The position numbers and the translations under genes are program-made. A model generated the notes under the pieces. It did not search any database. It was not told where the DNA came from and was given only the letters and a program-made list of their open reading frames with translations. Below, one piece after another: positions 15,701 through 23,531 of a stretch of 38,413 nt of DNA. Within the stretch, counting starts at the first letter, position 1, and each line of letters opens with the position of its first letter. Source of the stretch: a virus; the IMG/VR virus record IMGVR_UViG_3300042691_021461, positions 1 through 38,413 of that record; one strand, 5' to 3'.

Positions 15701-15818
15701 TTTGCAAGATTCTGTTGGTGACTATGGAACTACATCTAGACCCTCAGTTTCTTATGATAGTATATCATCTATAGATAGTATATCATCACAAATCAGCGAC
15801 TCTTTAATGTACGGATAA
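12759..15818 (+). CDS. tape-measure-like tail protein with lysozyme-like and zinc peptidase-like domains (1019 aa)
   Basis: The order is a charged N-terminus, a hydrophobic segment (about 120-165, FFGWIKNFITQTILGFFAVR), a Gly/Ala-rich membrane-like zipper (about 317-364) and a basic linker. Around residues 605-770 comes a lambda-R/GH104-type lytic transglycosylase-like domain (AMLDAISFAEGT with candidate catalytic E616, TGRYQFMSYT). A domain at about 785-905 follows, with SGTRGP, H822-xxGRAR-D829 and H891-x-H893, the ligand spacing of LAS/M15-type peptidoglycan peptidases. The C-terminus (ALIGEKGKEYVIDADSYEET) resembles tape-measure ends. It would digest the cell wall during injection. Paired with the preceding gene; gp27-like hub follows after 3 nt. 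Confidence 0.72.
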   Translation: MTKLLPSSTSAIIKSQKSAVINSKKLFNIKSKTTLLDGFADQKVGSFNGSLSHIEKKIIIVDKLLKESLFLSRKEDQSKRKGKEQEKFSSKEKELETKKPPTVKGIKLPSLPKMGFFGWIKNFITQTILGFFAVRLIEFLPQLLKILPVIIKVSDFIVNVGGKLLDGLITFVDWGYKAYDTTRGFVKNTFGENGAKQFDHLSSLLNKFLNLAIIAGMVASGSGRFSSGKGPTPSTRPRPGTGGRPRVTTSGGGRAGGFDLRNPFRQRPTITTSAGKKGLLSSIRPLLKRIPLPVIGALIDFGLSVALGENPGRAAFRAIGAGLLGAVGVAAGSVIPVAGNFIGGLLGGAAGDAIGGALYDAFFGSGVKPNKGKTVKAAGGGRPSTKSGRTIKKKRKSRTLSFTPRRIRPGANAGGEDKVQSIFPNPSKPGGMFGFLGGLFGENKQEEPQKPKEKTANPQEFLVKSNDVLGKSDFFGPFFTLAIKTVLGQKPDILDYRNAGRGLNAWMQTTFKSSSIGFAGGGEVDIKQLFSGEDLSDAIAKSVEDSVSKEVDMTIRDLAKEISLRPVGREEMIRENIKKGTEAGATGGGGGGEVGGTTGVGTVEQRAMLDAISFAEGTKASYGTVFGGKVIPELARGEMTVSQVLEMQRTGRFNGIQYIPPNSYDSDATGRYQFMSYTLKEEIGKQGVKMDDKFTPSLQDKLILGRITRMRGVTAELLKKEGMSAAVMDRLAPEFASFPYSPKGNRSYYGQPVKSPESIRNAYNKALGIQRELASTQSEKGGGTLGSKKGNLDEAQRIAQSMGLTMTSGTRGPRYPGDRSLHIQGRARDFSNDSVGRGTPQQLAYAKKMVNEFGSSLTQLIYTPLGYGIANGKKVPLSYWGESTNRGHYNHVHVAYEKGGETLDGPHTALIGEKGKEYVIDADSYEETERVAPGLLDILNYNVHDKTSLQKNMPAIIGSLSQYADYEMTYSEPEVAFIPIPLQDSVGDYGTTSRPSVSYDSISSIDSISSQISDSLMYG

Positions 15819-15821
15819 GAA

Positions 15822-17165
15822 ATGATAGATGTAACAGAATCACTCAAGAAGAGTAATAATAACATTCCTATTTTTGAACTTTTTCCAAATGCAGGAGGGG
15901 ACCCAATTGCATTAAATAAGGGAGTTGCAGAATTACATTATTACGAAAATATCTTATCAGAGAGTATTCGTATTTCTGCAGTAGTTGTTGATACTGGAAA
16001 TGCTTCGCCTGCAAATGATGGTACTGGAGCATCAATAGGATTTGCAGAAGCTCTTAAAATAGGTAATGGGGAAAAGATCTATTTACAGATAGAAGATGGA
16101 TTTAATCCTCCAAATAAACTTTCCTTTATTACCGAGGAAAAATCATTTCATCTGAATCAAACGGAAAAAATATCAGAGCATACTCAAAAGAGCGTTTTTT
16201 CGCTTGATATAGTATCAAAGGAATTTCTTAAAAATGAATTATCAGACACAAGAGTAGTTAAAAGATATGATGGAAAAATATCAGATCATATTGAAAAAAT
16301 CTTAAAGGAAAACTTAAAAACAGAAAAGGAACTTGATATTGAAGTAACCGAAAATAGATTCAATTTTATTGGAACAACTAAAAAACCATTTTGGACAATC
16401 TATTGGTTAGCAAAAAAATCAATTCCAAATATACCAGATGCTTTTGGTAAAACTGCTGGATTCCTATTTTTTGAAACTGCCGATGGATATAAATTTAAAT
16501 CAGTAGATAAACTTTTTGATCGTATTGCAATCAAAAAATACATCTTTAATAACACAACTTCAACTATAGTTCCTGTTGGATATGATGGAAAAATCTTGAA
16601 TTATGAATCAACGGATTCTAGTGATTTTCAATCAAAACTACAAATAGGAACATATAATTCTGAAAATAAAGGAGTTGATGCTTTTGAAAGTTTTTACAAT
16701 CAAAAACCAATTGATCTGGATTTACAAGAACCTGTAGTTATCACAGGAGGAACTGACTTTAAGTTTGTAAATAAAGAATTTACAAATTTTCCAAGTCGTT
16801 TTAGTTGGAGTTTAGATTCTGTTGGATTCTTACCTGATGGAAATAGTTTAACAGAACAACTTAAGAAATCAAAGGAACTTGATATTGACAAACAACAAAT
16901 ACAAAGTCGGGCTGCATCAAGATATAATCAATTATTTACAGTAACACTAAAAATAACTCTTGCTGGCGACTTTAGTTTGCGGGCGGGTGACTTAATACAT
17001 TGCGATTTTCCAGAACTTTCTACTAAACCAAATCCAAGTTATAATCCAAGAATGAGTGGAGTTTATATGATTTCTGCATTATGCCATTCTATTTCTAATA
17101 ATGAAACATATACTAACTTAGAATTAATTCGCGATTCTTATGGAAGAAAACCTGCACAGATGTAA
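15822..17165 (+). CDS. gp27: gp27-like baseplate hub protein
   Basis: This 447-aa protein begins MIDVTESLKKSNNNIPIFEL. It has hub-type features: GVAELHYYENILSESIRI (a strand pattern typical of gp27/phage hub first domains), a middle domain with KRYDGKISDHIEKIL, and a C-terminal domain with LRAGDLIHCDFPEL and SGVYMISALCHSISN. T4 gp27 is a 391-aa trimer that carries gp5 and joins the tube; here the gp5-like gene follows after one small gene, matching that partnership. The assignment rests on texture and synteny, not a search. Confidence 0.7.
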   Translation: MIDVTESLKKSNNNIPIFELFPNAGGDPIALNKGVAELHYYENILSESIRISAVVVDTGNASPANDGTGASIGFAEALKIGNGEKIYLQIEDGFNPPNKLSFITEEKSFHLNQTEKISEHTQKSVFSLDIVSKEFLKNELSDTRVVKRYDGKISDHIEKILKENLKTEKELDIEVTENRFNFIGTTKKPFWTIYWLAKKSIPNIPDAFGKTAGFLFFETADGYKFKSVDKLFDRIAIKKYIFNNTTSTIVPVGYDGKILNYESTDSSDFQSKLQIGTYNSENKGVDAFESFYNQKPIDLDLQEPVVITGGTDFKFVNKEFTNFPSRFSWSLDSVGFLPDGNSLTEQLKKSKELDIDKQQIQSRAASRYNQLFTVTLKITLAGDFSLRAGDLIHCDFPELSTKPNPSYNPRMSGVYMISALCHSISNNETYTNLELIRDSYGRKPAQM

Positions 17166-17171
17166 TAAATA
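17164..17171 (+). promoter_or_regulatory. late promoter octamer AATAAATA
   Basis: AATAAATA overlaps the gp27-like stop codon. Transcription would start near 17177, giving a 20-nt leader before ATG 17198 and arguing against the upstream ATG 17180 as start of the next gene. Confidence 0.55.
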
Positions 17172-17197
17172 ATAATTAAATGTACATAGTATCCCAT

Positions 17198-17413
17198 ATG
17201 GGAAGAACACTACAGCAGCACATTAATGATGATAGAAATGAATTAGACAATCCAAATACAAATGGGCAACGTAGGCGTCATTTGGAAGATGAGTTAACTT
17301 CTCTTGAGAAGTATCAAACCAATCATCCAGAAGATGAGCACGATCCTTCATCGTTAGAATTGTATTGCGATTCTAATCCAGATGCTTTTGAATGTAGAAT
17401 TTATGAAGATTGA
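17198..17413 (+). CDS. small acidic phage protein between hub genes (71 aa)
   Basis: The frame is open from ATG 17180, but the second ATG (17198) fits the late promoter start and begins MGRTLQQHINDDRNELDNPN, a form I have seen in small cyanophage proteins next to gp5. The protein is helical and charged, ending DAFECRIYED. It lies between the gp27-like and gp5-like genes and its stop is 2 nt before the gp5-like ATG. It could be a hub assembly factor, but nothing in the sequence shows this. Confidence 0.7.
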   Translation: MGRTLQQHINDDRNELDNPNTNGQRRRHLEDELTSLEKYQTNHPEDEHDPSSLELYCDSNPDAFECRIYED

Positions 17414-17415
17414 TT

Positions 17416-19191
17416 ATGTCTGACGTAACAACTGGAAAAGGTTTTGATTCTGAGTTTTTAACACATCCGCCAAGGTGGTTTGGTCGTATTGAATCCAGTG
17501 AAACTTGGAGAGATAATATTGCCGCACAAAAATTTGATCAATTACCTGATATAAAAGGTTGGGGATATCGTTATAAAGTAAGAATCTTTAGTTGGCATAC
17601 TGGAGATATGAATGTAGTACCTCCAGATCAAATGGTAATGGCAAATGTAATTTTGCCAGTGACTTCTGGATCTGGTTTAGGTGGATTTGGAGAAACTCCA
17701 TGTCTTTCTGCCGGATGCATTGTTACCGGATTTTTTATGGATGGAATGGGTGGTCAAGAACCCTATATTGATGGAGTTCTTGGAAACTCAAACAATAACG
17801 TACCTAAAGAGAGGGGCGGACCGCCGCCAAATAATAATCCAACTCCCTCGGGTTCTTCTGCGCAGAATTTAGATAATTTAACTACTGCTCAATTAAAAAA
17901 TCTTTTAAATCCAGCAAAAACGCCAACAAAAGAAGAATTTGCTGCGGCTTCGGCGGCGCGACAAGCAGCGACATCTGCGGGTCTTCCCAAAGACGAAATT
18001 GAAAGGCAAGTTCTTTTGGCAACAGTAAAGGCATCTCAACCTGAGCAATCTACTCCTAGACAATTAAAAGAAGTTCAGAGTACCCTTGGTTATCAGTTAT
18101 ATGATTCAACTTTTAATAATCCAAATATAGCAAAACTTCCAGATTTTAGAACGGTTAGTAAGTTAAATCTTGGTGGCGTTCCTGGACCATCTAACTTTCC
18201 ACTATATACTTTTGATTCTTTACATCTCGATCCAGTTAAATCTTACTTGATGCAGGATGAAGATAAAAAGATTTTAAGACCATTGATTAGTCCTTGTAAG
18301 AAAAAAAATTCGGAATTAAAGGGCATTCAAAGAGTTATTAAAAATTTATTAAATACAGTAGAGCAACTTAAAAAGTATGCGGGAGAGGCAACCGCATTTG
18401 CAAATTCAATACTAACAAAAGTTCAAAATGCCGTAAGTGAAGCCTCATCATATATTTCTTCATTTATGACATCTATACTTGGTAATGTAATGTCTTATAT
18501 CCAGAATAAGATTTCTGATGGAGTGAAAGAAATTAAAGGATTTTTATTTCCGGGAGAATTTCCGGGATTTACTTCAATAGTGGAAACTGGACTGGAAGGT
18601 ATTAATTGTGTTTTTCAGAAAATAGGTAGAGCATTAAAATCTATTTTTGAGGATCTTCTTCTCAAACTTCTGGATAACGCAATTAATGGACCTTTATGTG
18701 CAACTGAAACTTTGATTTCTGATTTTCTTGCTGGTGGGGTATTGGATAAAATTAGCAATATAATAAATTCTGTTATTAGTCAAATTACACAATTTATTGG
18801 TGGCGGAATAACTTCTGTTGTTAGTAATATTTTTAATGCTCTTGATTTTGTAACTGGAATTTTAGAATTTTTTAAGTGTGATGAGGAAAAATCTTGTCCA
18901 GATTATAATGAAATAAATCTTGCTGGACCTGCAGTACCTGGAGGAGATACTCCTTTACCAGTACCTGGAGGTAATAAAACACCTTCTGATGGCGATAAGA
19001 ATGTTGTTGCAGATTCTCAGAATACATCTGAAGGATTAAGTGAAGGTAAGGCAGAAGCACAACCACAATCTAATGTTGCTGTCGGAACCGAAAAACCAAC
19101 AAATCAACTTCAAGTTGGAGAATCTAATCAACAAACTAGAGATGCTGCTAAGCAAGAGAGAGACTTAATTAAAAAGACACTAGAATTTTAG
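17416..19191 (+). CDS. gp5: gp5-like baseplate hub protein with N-terminal OB domain, no lysozyme domain
   Basis: The frame opens at TTG 17410; ATG 17416 is the better start, giving 591 aa. Residues 1-125 look like the gp5 OB-fold (HPPRWFGRIESSETWRDN, GWGYRYKVRIFSWHTG, VITGFFMDGMGGQEPYIDG-like end of the fold). The rest differs from T4 gp5: instead of a lysozyme and beta-helix there is a linker, a long helical section (about 300-480, ISSFMTSILGNVMSYIQNKI) and a Gly/Pro-rich acidic tail. It should sit on the gp27-like trimer as hub. The cell-wall hydrolase and spike functions appear to be carried by other genes here. Confidence 0.7.
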   Translation: MSDVTTGKGFDSEFLTHPPRWFGRIESSETWRDNIAAQKFDQLPDIKGWGYRYKVRIFSWHTGDMNVVPPDQMVMANVILPVTSGSGLGGFGETPCLSAGCIVTGFFMDGMGGQEPYIDGVLGNSNNNVPKERGGPPPNNNPTPSGSSAQNLDNLTTAQLKNLLNPAKTPTKEEFAAASAARQAATSAGLPKDEIERQVLLATVKASQPEQSTPRQLKEVQSTLGYQLYDSTFNNPNIAKLPDFRTVSKLNLGGVPGPSNFPLYTFDSLHLDPVKSYLMQDEDKKILRPLISPCKKKNSELKGIQRVIKNLLNTVEQLKKYAGEATAFANSILTKVQNAVSEASSYISSFMTSILGNVMSYIQNKISDGVKEIKGFLFPGEFPGFTSIVETGLEGINCVFQKIGRALKSIFEDLLLKLLDNAINGPLCATETLISDFLAGGVLDKISNIINSVISQITQFIGGGITSVVSNIFNALDFVTGILEFFKCDEEKSCPDYNEINLAGPAVPGGDTPLPVPGGNKTPSDGDKNVVADSQNTSEGLSEGKAEAQPQSNVAVGTEKPTNQLQVGESNQQTRDAAKQERDLIKKTLEF

Positions 19192-19193
19192 TA

Positions 19194-20399
19194 ATGGCAT
19201 TTACAAATAAAGTTCCAGATAGATCAATACGGGTTTCATTTTATGATAACGATGGGGTTCGTGTAGATAATGTAACTAAAGATCAAGCAAAAACGATAGA
19301 GGCTGCAAGTCCCGGAAAATTATTTTATTTTCAAGACAAGAACGGTCTTCAAAGAGAACTGACAATTGAGGAAGTTTTAAAACTTACACCAGAAAAAGAT
19401 TTAATCAGTAATACTGCATCAACTCGTTCTGGGTGTCCAACAGCACCTCAACCCTGTGGGCCGCCAAAAGTTCAATTTTTTGGTGGAGAAGGTGTTGGTG
19501 CTATGGCTAATGCTGTAATTAGCCCAATTTCTTCTGGGGTAATGGCATTTGATATAGTCAATCCCGGAAAAGATTATAAAAATGCTCCTTTTGCGGTTTT
19601 AGATGATGAGTGTGGTAAAGGAAGTGGCAGTTCTTTAAAAGTTATTACAGAACCTTCCGGAAAAATAGACAATATCAGTGGCAAAGATATTCTGCAAGTC
19701 AAAAATGTGATTATTAATACCCAAGGGCACGGATATTTAAGCAATTTTGATGGGAGTTTGGGGGGAAACGGAAGAACTTGGAAAGAAGCGGATGAAGGAT
19801 ATGTACAGACAAAAGAAGGAAAGTATTATACTGTTCCTGATGGTAAGCAACCATCAACATTAACTCCAGGAGACACTTGGAATCCTCCATTCGATCCGCC
19901 AGTGGATGTTCCGGAAGATTTTGAACCAGGAGATCCTCTTCCTCCTACACCTCCAGTTCCTCCCACACCTCCAGTTCCTCCCACACCTCCAGTTCCTCCT
20001 ACACCTCCAGTTCCTCCTACACCTCCTTCGCTGACTTACAAAGTTCTTGTTTGTCTTGATGGAGTTGTTATTGATGATCCTGGGTTTAATTATAAACCTG
20101 GCGATAAAATTAAAATGATTCCTGACAATGGATCTACTTTGGAACCAATAATTAATAATAGAGGTGAAGTTATTGAAGTTAAAATCACATCAAAAGGATG
20201 TGGATTCCAAGATTTACCTCAGATTATATTAGAGTCTTCAACCGGATTTAATGCAATCATTAAGCCGATTTTAAATGTAACAAGAATCATTAATGAAGAA
20301 GAACTCCTAAATGTACCTGCCGGAGTTCCACTTGTTTCTGTTATTGATTGTGTTGGAAAAATAGCACCAAAAACTACATTTGACATAGTACCGAGATGA
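19194..20399 (+). CDS. virion structural protein with proline-rich hinge (401 aa)
   Basis: Two beta-rich parts flank a Pro/Thr/Val hexapeptide repeat (PPTPPV, about residues 250-278). Both flanks contain the recurring form of a glycine turn followed by a strand (NPGKDYKNAPFAVLDDECG; DPGFNYKPGDKIKM; KGCGFQDLPQIILES), as in beta-helical or stacked-strand phage fibres. The proline hinge is probably a rigid extended spacer. It starts 2 nt after the gp5-like stop and overlaps the next gene by ATGA, so it is expressed with the hub and spike genes. A baseplate-associated structural role is inferred; the family is not named. Confidence 0.65.
   Translation: MAFTNKVPDRSIRVSFYDNDGVRVDNVTKDQAKTIEAASPGKLFYFQDKNGLQRELTIEEVLKLTPEKDLISNTASTRSGCPTAPQPCGPPKVQFFGGEGVGAMANAVISPISSGVMAFDIVNPGKDYKNAPFAVLDDECGKGSGSSLKVITEPSGKIDNISGKDILQVKNVIINTQGHGYLSNFDGSLGGNGRTWKEADEGYVQTKEGKYYTVPDGKQPSTLTPGDTWNPPFDPPVDVPEDFEPGDPLPPTPPVPPTPPVPPTPPVPPTPPVPPTPPSLTYKVLVCLDGVVIDDPGFNYKPGDKIKMIPDNGSTLEPIINNRGEVIEVKITSKGCGFQDLPQIILESSTGFNAIIKPILNVTRIINEEELLNVPAGVPLVSVIDCVGKIAPKTTFDIVPR
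19941..20027 (+). repeat. 18-bp proline-codon minisatellite
   Basis: Nearly five copies of the 18-bp unit CCTCCYACACCTCCAGTT run from 19941 to 20027 (the last copy is partial), encoding PPTPPV repeats. The copies differ mainly at one silent base (C/T), so the array is prone to copy-number change. Confidence 0.95.
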
Positions 20400-20974
20400 C
20401 AAAAGCAACTAACTACGAAACTAAAGATATTCACTCAAAAGACGGAAATTTGAGATTTGGTCATATACATAAAGATCAGGTCATTTCATCCGCAATGATT
20501 CAGGGTCAAGGTGGTCTTGAATATATTACGATTGACCAAACTGACCCAAGAAAAGGTTGGATTACTTCAAGATGTAGAGGAAGATATCAGATTAAATGTG
20601 GTGATGATATACCAAAAGAGCAACCTGCATTTTGGTTAGATGCTGCAAGTGGGGATATTGTTATTTCTACCCGTGGTCGTATCCGTATGGAAGCAGAAAA
20701 TATTGATATTATTGCATACGGGGAAAATACCTCTAATGGATATGTAAATATATTAGGTAAGGAGGGGGTGAATATTGAAGCAAAAACTGTAAATGTAAAT
20801 GGCAACGAAAAAATGTCCATCTTTACTGATGGTTCAATGCAAATGACCGCAATGAATATATTGAAAATGTACACGGGCGATATGCAAAGTTTAACCGCAT
20901 CTTCTAACCTCAAACCACCAGAACTACCTATGCTTGGTAGCATACTAAATAAAGTATTCCCATTAAACCTGTAA
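20396..20974 (+). CDS. beta-helical spike-like protein (gp5 C-terminal domain analogue)
   Basis: This 192-aa protein has a repetitive beta pattern from about residue 75 onward: SGDIVISTRGRIRMEAENID, NGYVNILGKEGVNIEAKTV, then GSMQMTAMNILKMYTG. Short strands alternating every 8-10 residues are typical of the triple-stranded beta-helix at the end of T4 gp5 and of VgrG-type spikes. Since the gp5-like protein upstream lacks this part, the product may form the central membrane-piercing spike as a separate chain. The ATG overlaps the preceding stop (ATGA). The assignment is inferred from pattern and position. Confidence 0.6.
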   Translation: MTKATNYETKDIHSKDGNLRFGHIHKDQVISSAMIQGQGGLEYITIDQTDPRKGWITSRCRGRYQIKCGDDIPKEQPAFWLDAASGDIVISTRGRIRMEAENIDIIAYGENTSNGYVNILGKEGVNIEAKTVNVNGNEKMSIFTDGSMQMTAMNILKMYTGDMQSLTASSNLKPPELPMLGSILNKVFPLNL

Positions 20975-20980
20975 TATAAT

Positions 20981-22018
20981 ATGGCAAGTTTTGATGATAT
21001 TTTATGTCACAAACAACTTCATTCAACTAAAGAAGCATCTACTCCTGAAGCATTGGGAAAGGGAGATAATTGTATCAAGGGGTCCGCATACCTTCAAGGT
21101 CCAGTTCAGTTTGGAAATGATAAGACATTCCACCCAGAAATAGAACCAAAATTTCCTCCCCCAATACCAAAACCAGAAGCGACCGTGATGATCGGTCCCT
21201 TAAAAAACACCGACTCTCCTTTACCGACTGTTTGTGATAATTACAAATTTATTAAGAAATGGGAAATATCTCCATGTGGTGTTACTGGAATTGGTGCAGA
21301 AAAGTATGAAGAGAAACTTGCTAATCCATATTCTTTAGTTGTCAGATCTGGTCCTCACATTAGTAAAAATCAACAATGTGGTTCTGAAGGAATAAAAGAA
21401 TTTTATGGGCCTGCTGCTGCAATGTTTATTGGTGACGTTGATATCTATGGATATACCCGGATAAAGGATAAATTATCTGTATGCGAAAAAGCAGATTTTA
21501 ATAATGATATTGTGATAAGACAAGATGTAATTGTAGGATCTGATGTTGTAGCAAAAGGAAATATAACAGCTAAAGGAGAAGTTAAATCTCAGTGCGGTTC
21601 TCACGTATTATCTGCAAAGAAAAATTTTGATATTCCTCACCCATCAAAAGAAGGTTGGAGACTTACTCACACTTGCGTAGAAGGTCCAGAAGCAGCGGTT
21701 TATATTAGAGGTAGAGTAAAAAATAGTACAGAGATTCATTTACCTTCTTATTGGAAAGATTTTGTTGATATTCAATCAATTACAGTAAACCTGACTCCCA
21801 TAGGTTCTCATCAAGACGTAATTGTTAAAAGGTGGGATGATAAGAAAGTTTATCTCCAGTCAAAAGGTGGAATGCCTATAGATTGTTTTTACTATATTAT
21901 GGCAGAAAGAATTGATACTGAAAAATTAATTCCAGAGTATCAAGGAACTATTGATGATTATCCGGGAGATAATTCTCAAAGGTCTATTGCTGGATATCAC
22001 TACGATGTAAAGGAGTAA
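20981..22018 (+). CDS. tail/baseplate structural protein with FDIPHP-type C-terminal domain
   Basis: This 345-aa protein has a Pro-rich N-terminal part, a central segment with beta-helix-like strands (about 165-210, NDIVIRQDVIVGSDVVAKGN), and a C-terminal domain beginning NFDIPHPSKEGWRLTHTCVE and continuing EGPEAAVYIRGR and IHLPSYW. The same domain ends the next gene, so they are partial paralogues. I have seen this domain at the ends of phage fibre-like proteins but cannot name it securely. It may act as a trimerising or self-processing tip. It lies in the late hub operon, 6 nt after the spike-like gene. Confidence 0.65.
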   Translation: MASFDDILCHKQLHSTKEASTPEALGKGDNCIKGSAYLQGPVQFGNDKTFHPEIEPKFPPPIPKPEATVMIGPLKNTDSPLPTVCDNYKFIKKWEISPCGVTGIGAEKYEEKLANPYSLVVRSGPHISKNQQCGSEGIKEFYGPAAAMFIGDVDIYGYTRIKDKLSVCEKADFNNDIVIRQDVIVGSDVVAKGNITAKGEVKSQCGSHVLSAKKNFDIPHPSKEGWRLTHTCVEGPEAAVYIRGRVKNSTEIHLPSYWKDFVDIQSITVNLTPIGSHQDVIVKRWDDKKVYLQSKGGMPIDCFYYIMAERIDTEKLIPEYQGTIDDYPGDNSQRSIAGYHYDVKE

Positions 22019-22022
22019 TAAA

Positions 22023-23234
22023 ATGACATATTTTCCACCAGATACTCAAAATGGAACTATAGATCCATGGCCACCAACTATCATAATAAGAAATGATAGT
22101 TCATATGAATATGCCAGAAGATATGGAACTCTAGAAGATCCCCCAGATCTGGGAAGTATAGCAACTGGCAAATTTGCAATATTGGGAATTGCTACAAGTC
22201 CAACATTCTTCAAATCAATTGATATCCTCCCCTCAATTGGAAGTAGTGTTACTCAGTATGTTTCTGTTCATTCTGAACCTACTTTATATGATGCTTCTCT
22301 ATTAAAAGTTTGGCATTTTAGGGCGGATTCTTTAATATCAGATGCTGAGTATGAGTTTGGTCACTCTTTCACTAGAGGATCTACAGATAACTCATATGGA
22401 TTTTATTATGGAAGTAATGTTGGAGTTGCTACAACAGGATATTGGGGAGTTTTTATTGATGATGAAGTTTCTAATTATTTTGATGACCTGGTATTAGTTG
22501 GAAGAACTGTGCCAATAAAGATTAATAATACCATTACTCCTATTGTTCAAATATTCAATAATAATGATAAGAGTGGATTATATGTTCAAGGAAACGTGGA
22601 TATTGGGGGAAACTTAAAGGTTGGTGGGTCAGGAGATATTGATTCAACTCTTAATGTTGGTGCCAGATTAACTGTAGAATCTGGTGGATATGGTGTCACA
22701 GGAAATTCAAATATTACAGGAACTTTGAATGTTACTTCAACAGTAACAGCACCAACTTTTGTTGGAAATGTTACTGGAACTGCAAGTGGTAATAAATTAC
22801 TTGCTGCTTTTGATATTCCTCATGTAAAGAAAAAAGGAAAAAGAATTCGCCATATTATTACAGAAGGTCCTGAAGCGGGAATTTATATTAGAGGAAAACT
22901 TAAAGATTCTAATGTGATAGAACTTCCCGAATATTGGGATGGTTTAATTGACCCAGAAACAATCACGGTATCTTTAACTCAAATTGGATATTCGCAAGAT
23001 TTGATTGTCGATAGAATTGAGTGGGGTAAGAAAATTATTATTCGTTCTGGTGTTGGTGCGAATATTGATTGTTATTATGAAGTTTGGGCAGCAAGGTGGA
23101 TTAATCCTATGGATCACAGTGAAGAATTGCATGTTGTTTATGAAGGAGAAACGCCAGATGATTATCCAGGAAATAACGATAGTTTCCTAGTTGGAGGATG
23201 GGACTATGATAAGAGGAATCCTCAATGGTCTTGA
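22023..23234 (+). CDS. fibre-like structural protein with the same C-terminal domain
   Basis: This 403-aa protein has a unique N-terminal part (1-180), a short fibre section (about 185-255, VQGNVDIGGNLKVGG, SNITGTLNVTSTVTAPTFVG) and the C-terminal domain shared with the previous gene (FDIPHVKKKGKRIRHIITEG, EGPEAGIYIRGK, ELPEYW, about 262-400). The ribosome binding site is AAGGAG in the end of the upstream gene. Its stop codon lies within the -35 of an early-type promoter. Probably a short tail fibre or baseplate-attached spike; the receptor role is inference. Confidence 0.65.
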   Translation: MTYFPPDTQNGTIDPWPPTIIIRNDSSYEYARRYGTLEDPPDLGSIATGKFAILGIATSPTFFKSIDILPSIGSSVTQYVSVHSEPTLYDASLLKVWHFRADSLISDAEYEFGHSFTRGSTDNSYGFYYGSNVGVATTGYWGVFIDDEVSNYFDDLVLVGRTVPIKINNTITPIVQIFNNNDKSGLYVQGNVDIGGNLKVGGSGDIDSTLNVGARLTVESGGYGVTGNSNITGTLNVTSTVTAPTFVGNVTGTASGNKLLAAFDIPHVKKKGKRIRHIITEGPEAGIYIRGKLKDSNVIELPEYWDGLIDPETITVSLTQIGYSQDLIVDRIEWGKKIIIRSGVGANIDCYYEVWAARWINPMDHSEELHVVYEGETPDDYPGNNDSFLVGGWDYDKRNPQWS

Positions 23235-23259
23235 CACCAGGACCTGACCATGCTATGAT
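23231..23259 (+). promoter_or_regulatory. consensus sigma70 promoter of a small-gene island
   Basis: TTGACA (23231-23236), exactly 17 bp, then TATGAT (23254-23259) with the TGC extension (23251-23253). This is the strongest host-type promoter in the window; transcription would start near 23266, 20 nt before the first small gene. The -35 overlaps the upstream stop codon. Confidence 0.85.
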
Positions 23260-23285
23260 ACTGTGGTAATCACGAAACTGCCTGA

Positions 23286-23468
23286 ATGCAAGATGAATAC
23301 CTGACACGATGCGTGATTGATCCTATTAAACGAACAGTCTATCTGTATTCCAGCGAAGGAACAGAAAAGCAAGTAGAGTGTGATACTGTTGATGAGTTTA
23401 TGAATGTACTAATGTTTGTTCGTGCAACCGTGAGTGAAGATATACTCTCATATGCAAATCCGCTTTAA
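23286..23468 (+). CDS. small phage protein of unknown function (60 aa)
   Basis: This 60-aa protein begins MQDEYLTRCVIDPIKRTVYL and continues with YSSEGTEKQVECDTVDEFMN, an alpha/beta pattern (strand, strand, acidic helix). I recognise this type as a small protein common in T4-like cyanophages, without known function. It is the first gene after the consensus promoter, so it is expected to be made early and strongly. No membrane segment is visible. Confidence 0.75.
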   Translation: MQDEYLTRCVIDPIKRTVYLYSSEGTEKQVECDTVDEFMNVLMFVRATVSEDILSYANPL

Positions 23469-23531
23469 TTTCCATTTTAGGTCGAAAAAATTCCCGGCAA
23501 AAAATTGCTCCTATTAGATTTTTCAAAAAGT

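Noticed and set aside
17180-17197. ATG 17180 as start of the small hub-region gene
   Set aside because: It would sit at the very 5' end of the late transcript; ATG 17198 gives the expected MGRTLQQ start.
19941-20027. Regular direct repeats as a CRISPR array
   Set aside because: The unit is 18 bp without spacers and is in frame inside a gene.
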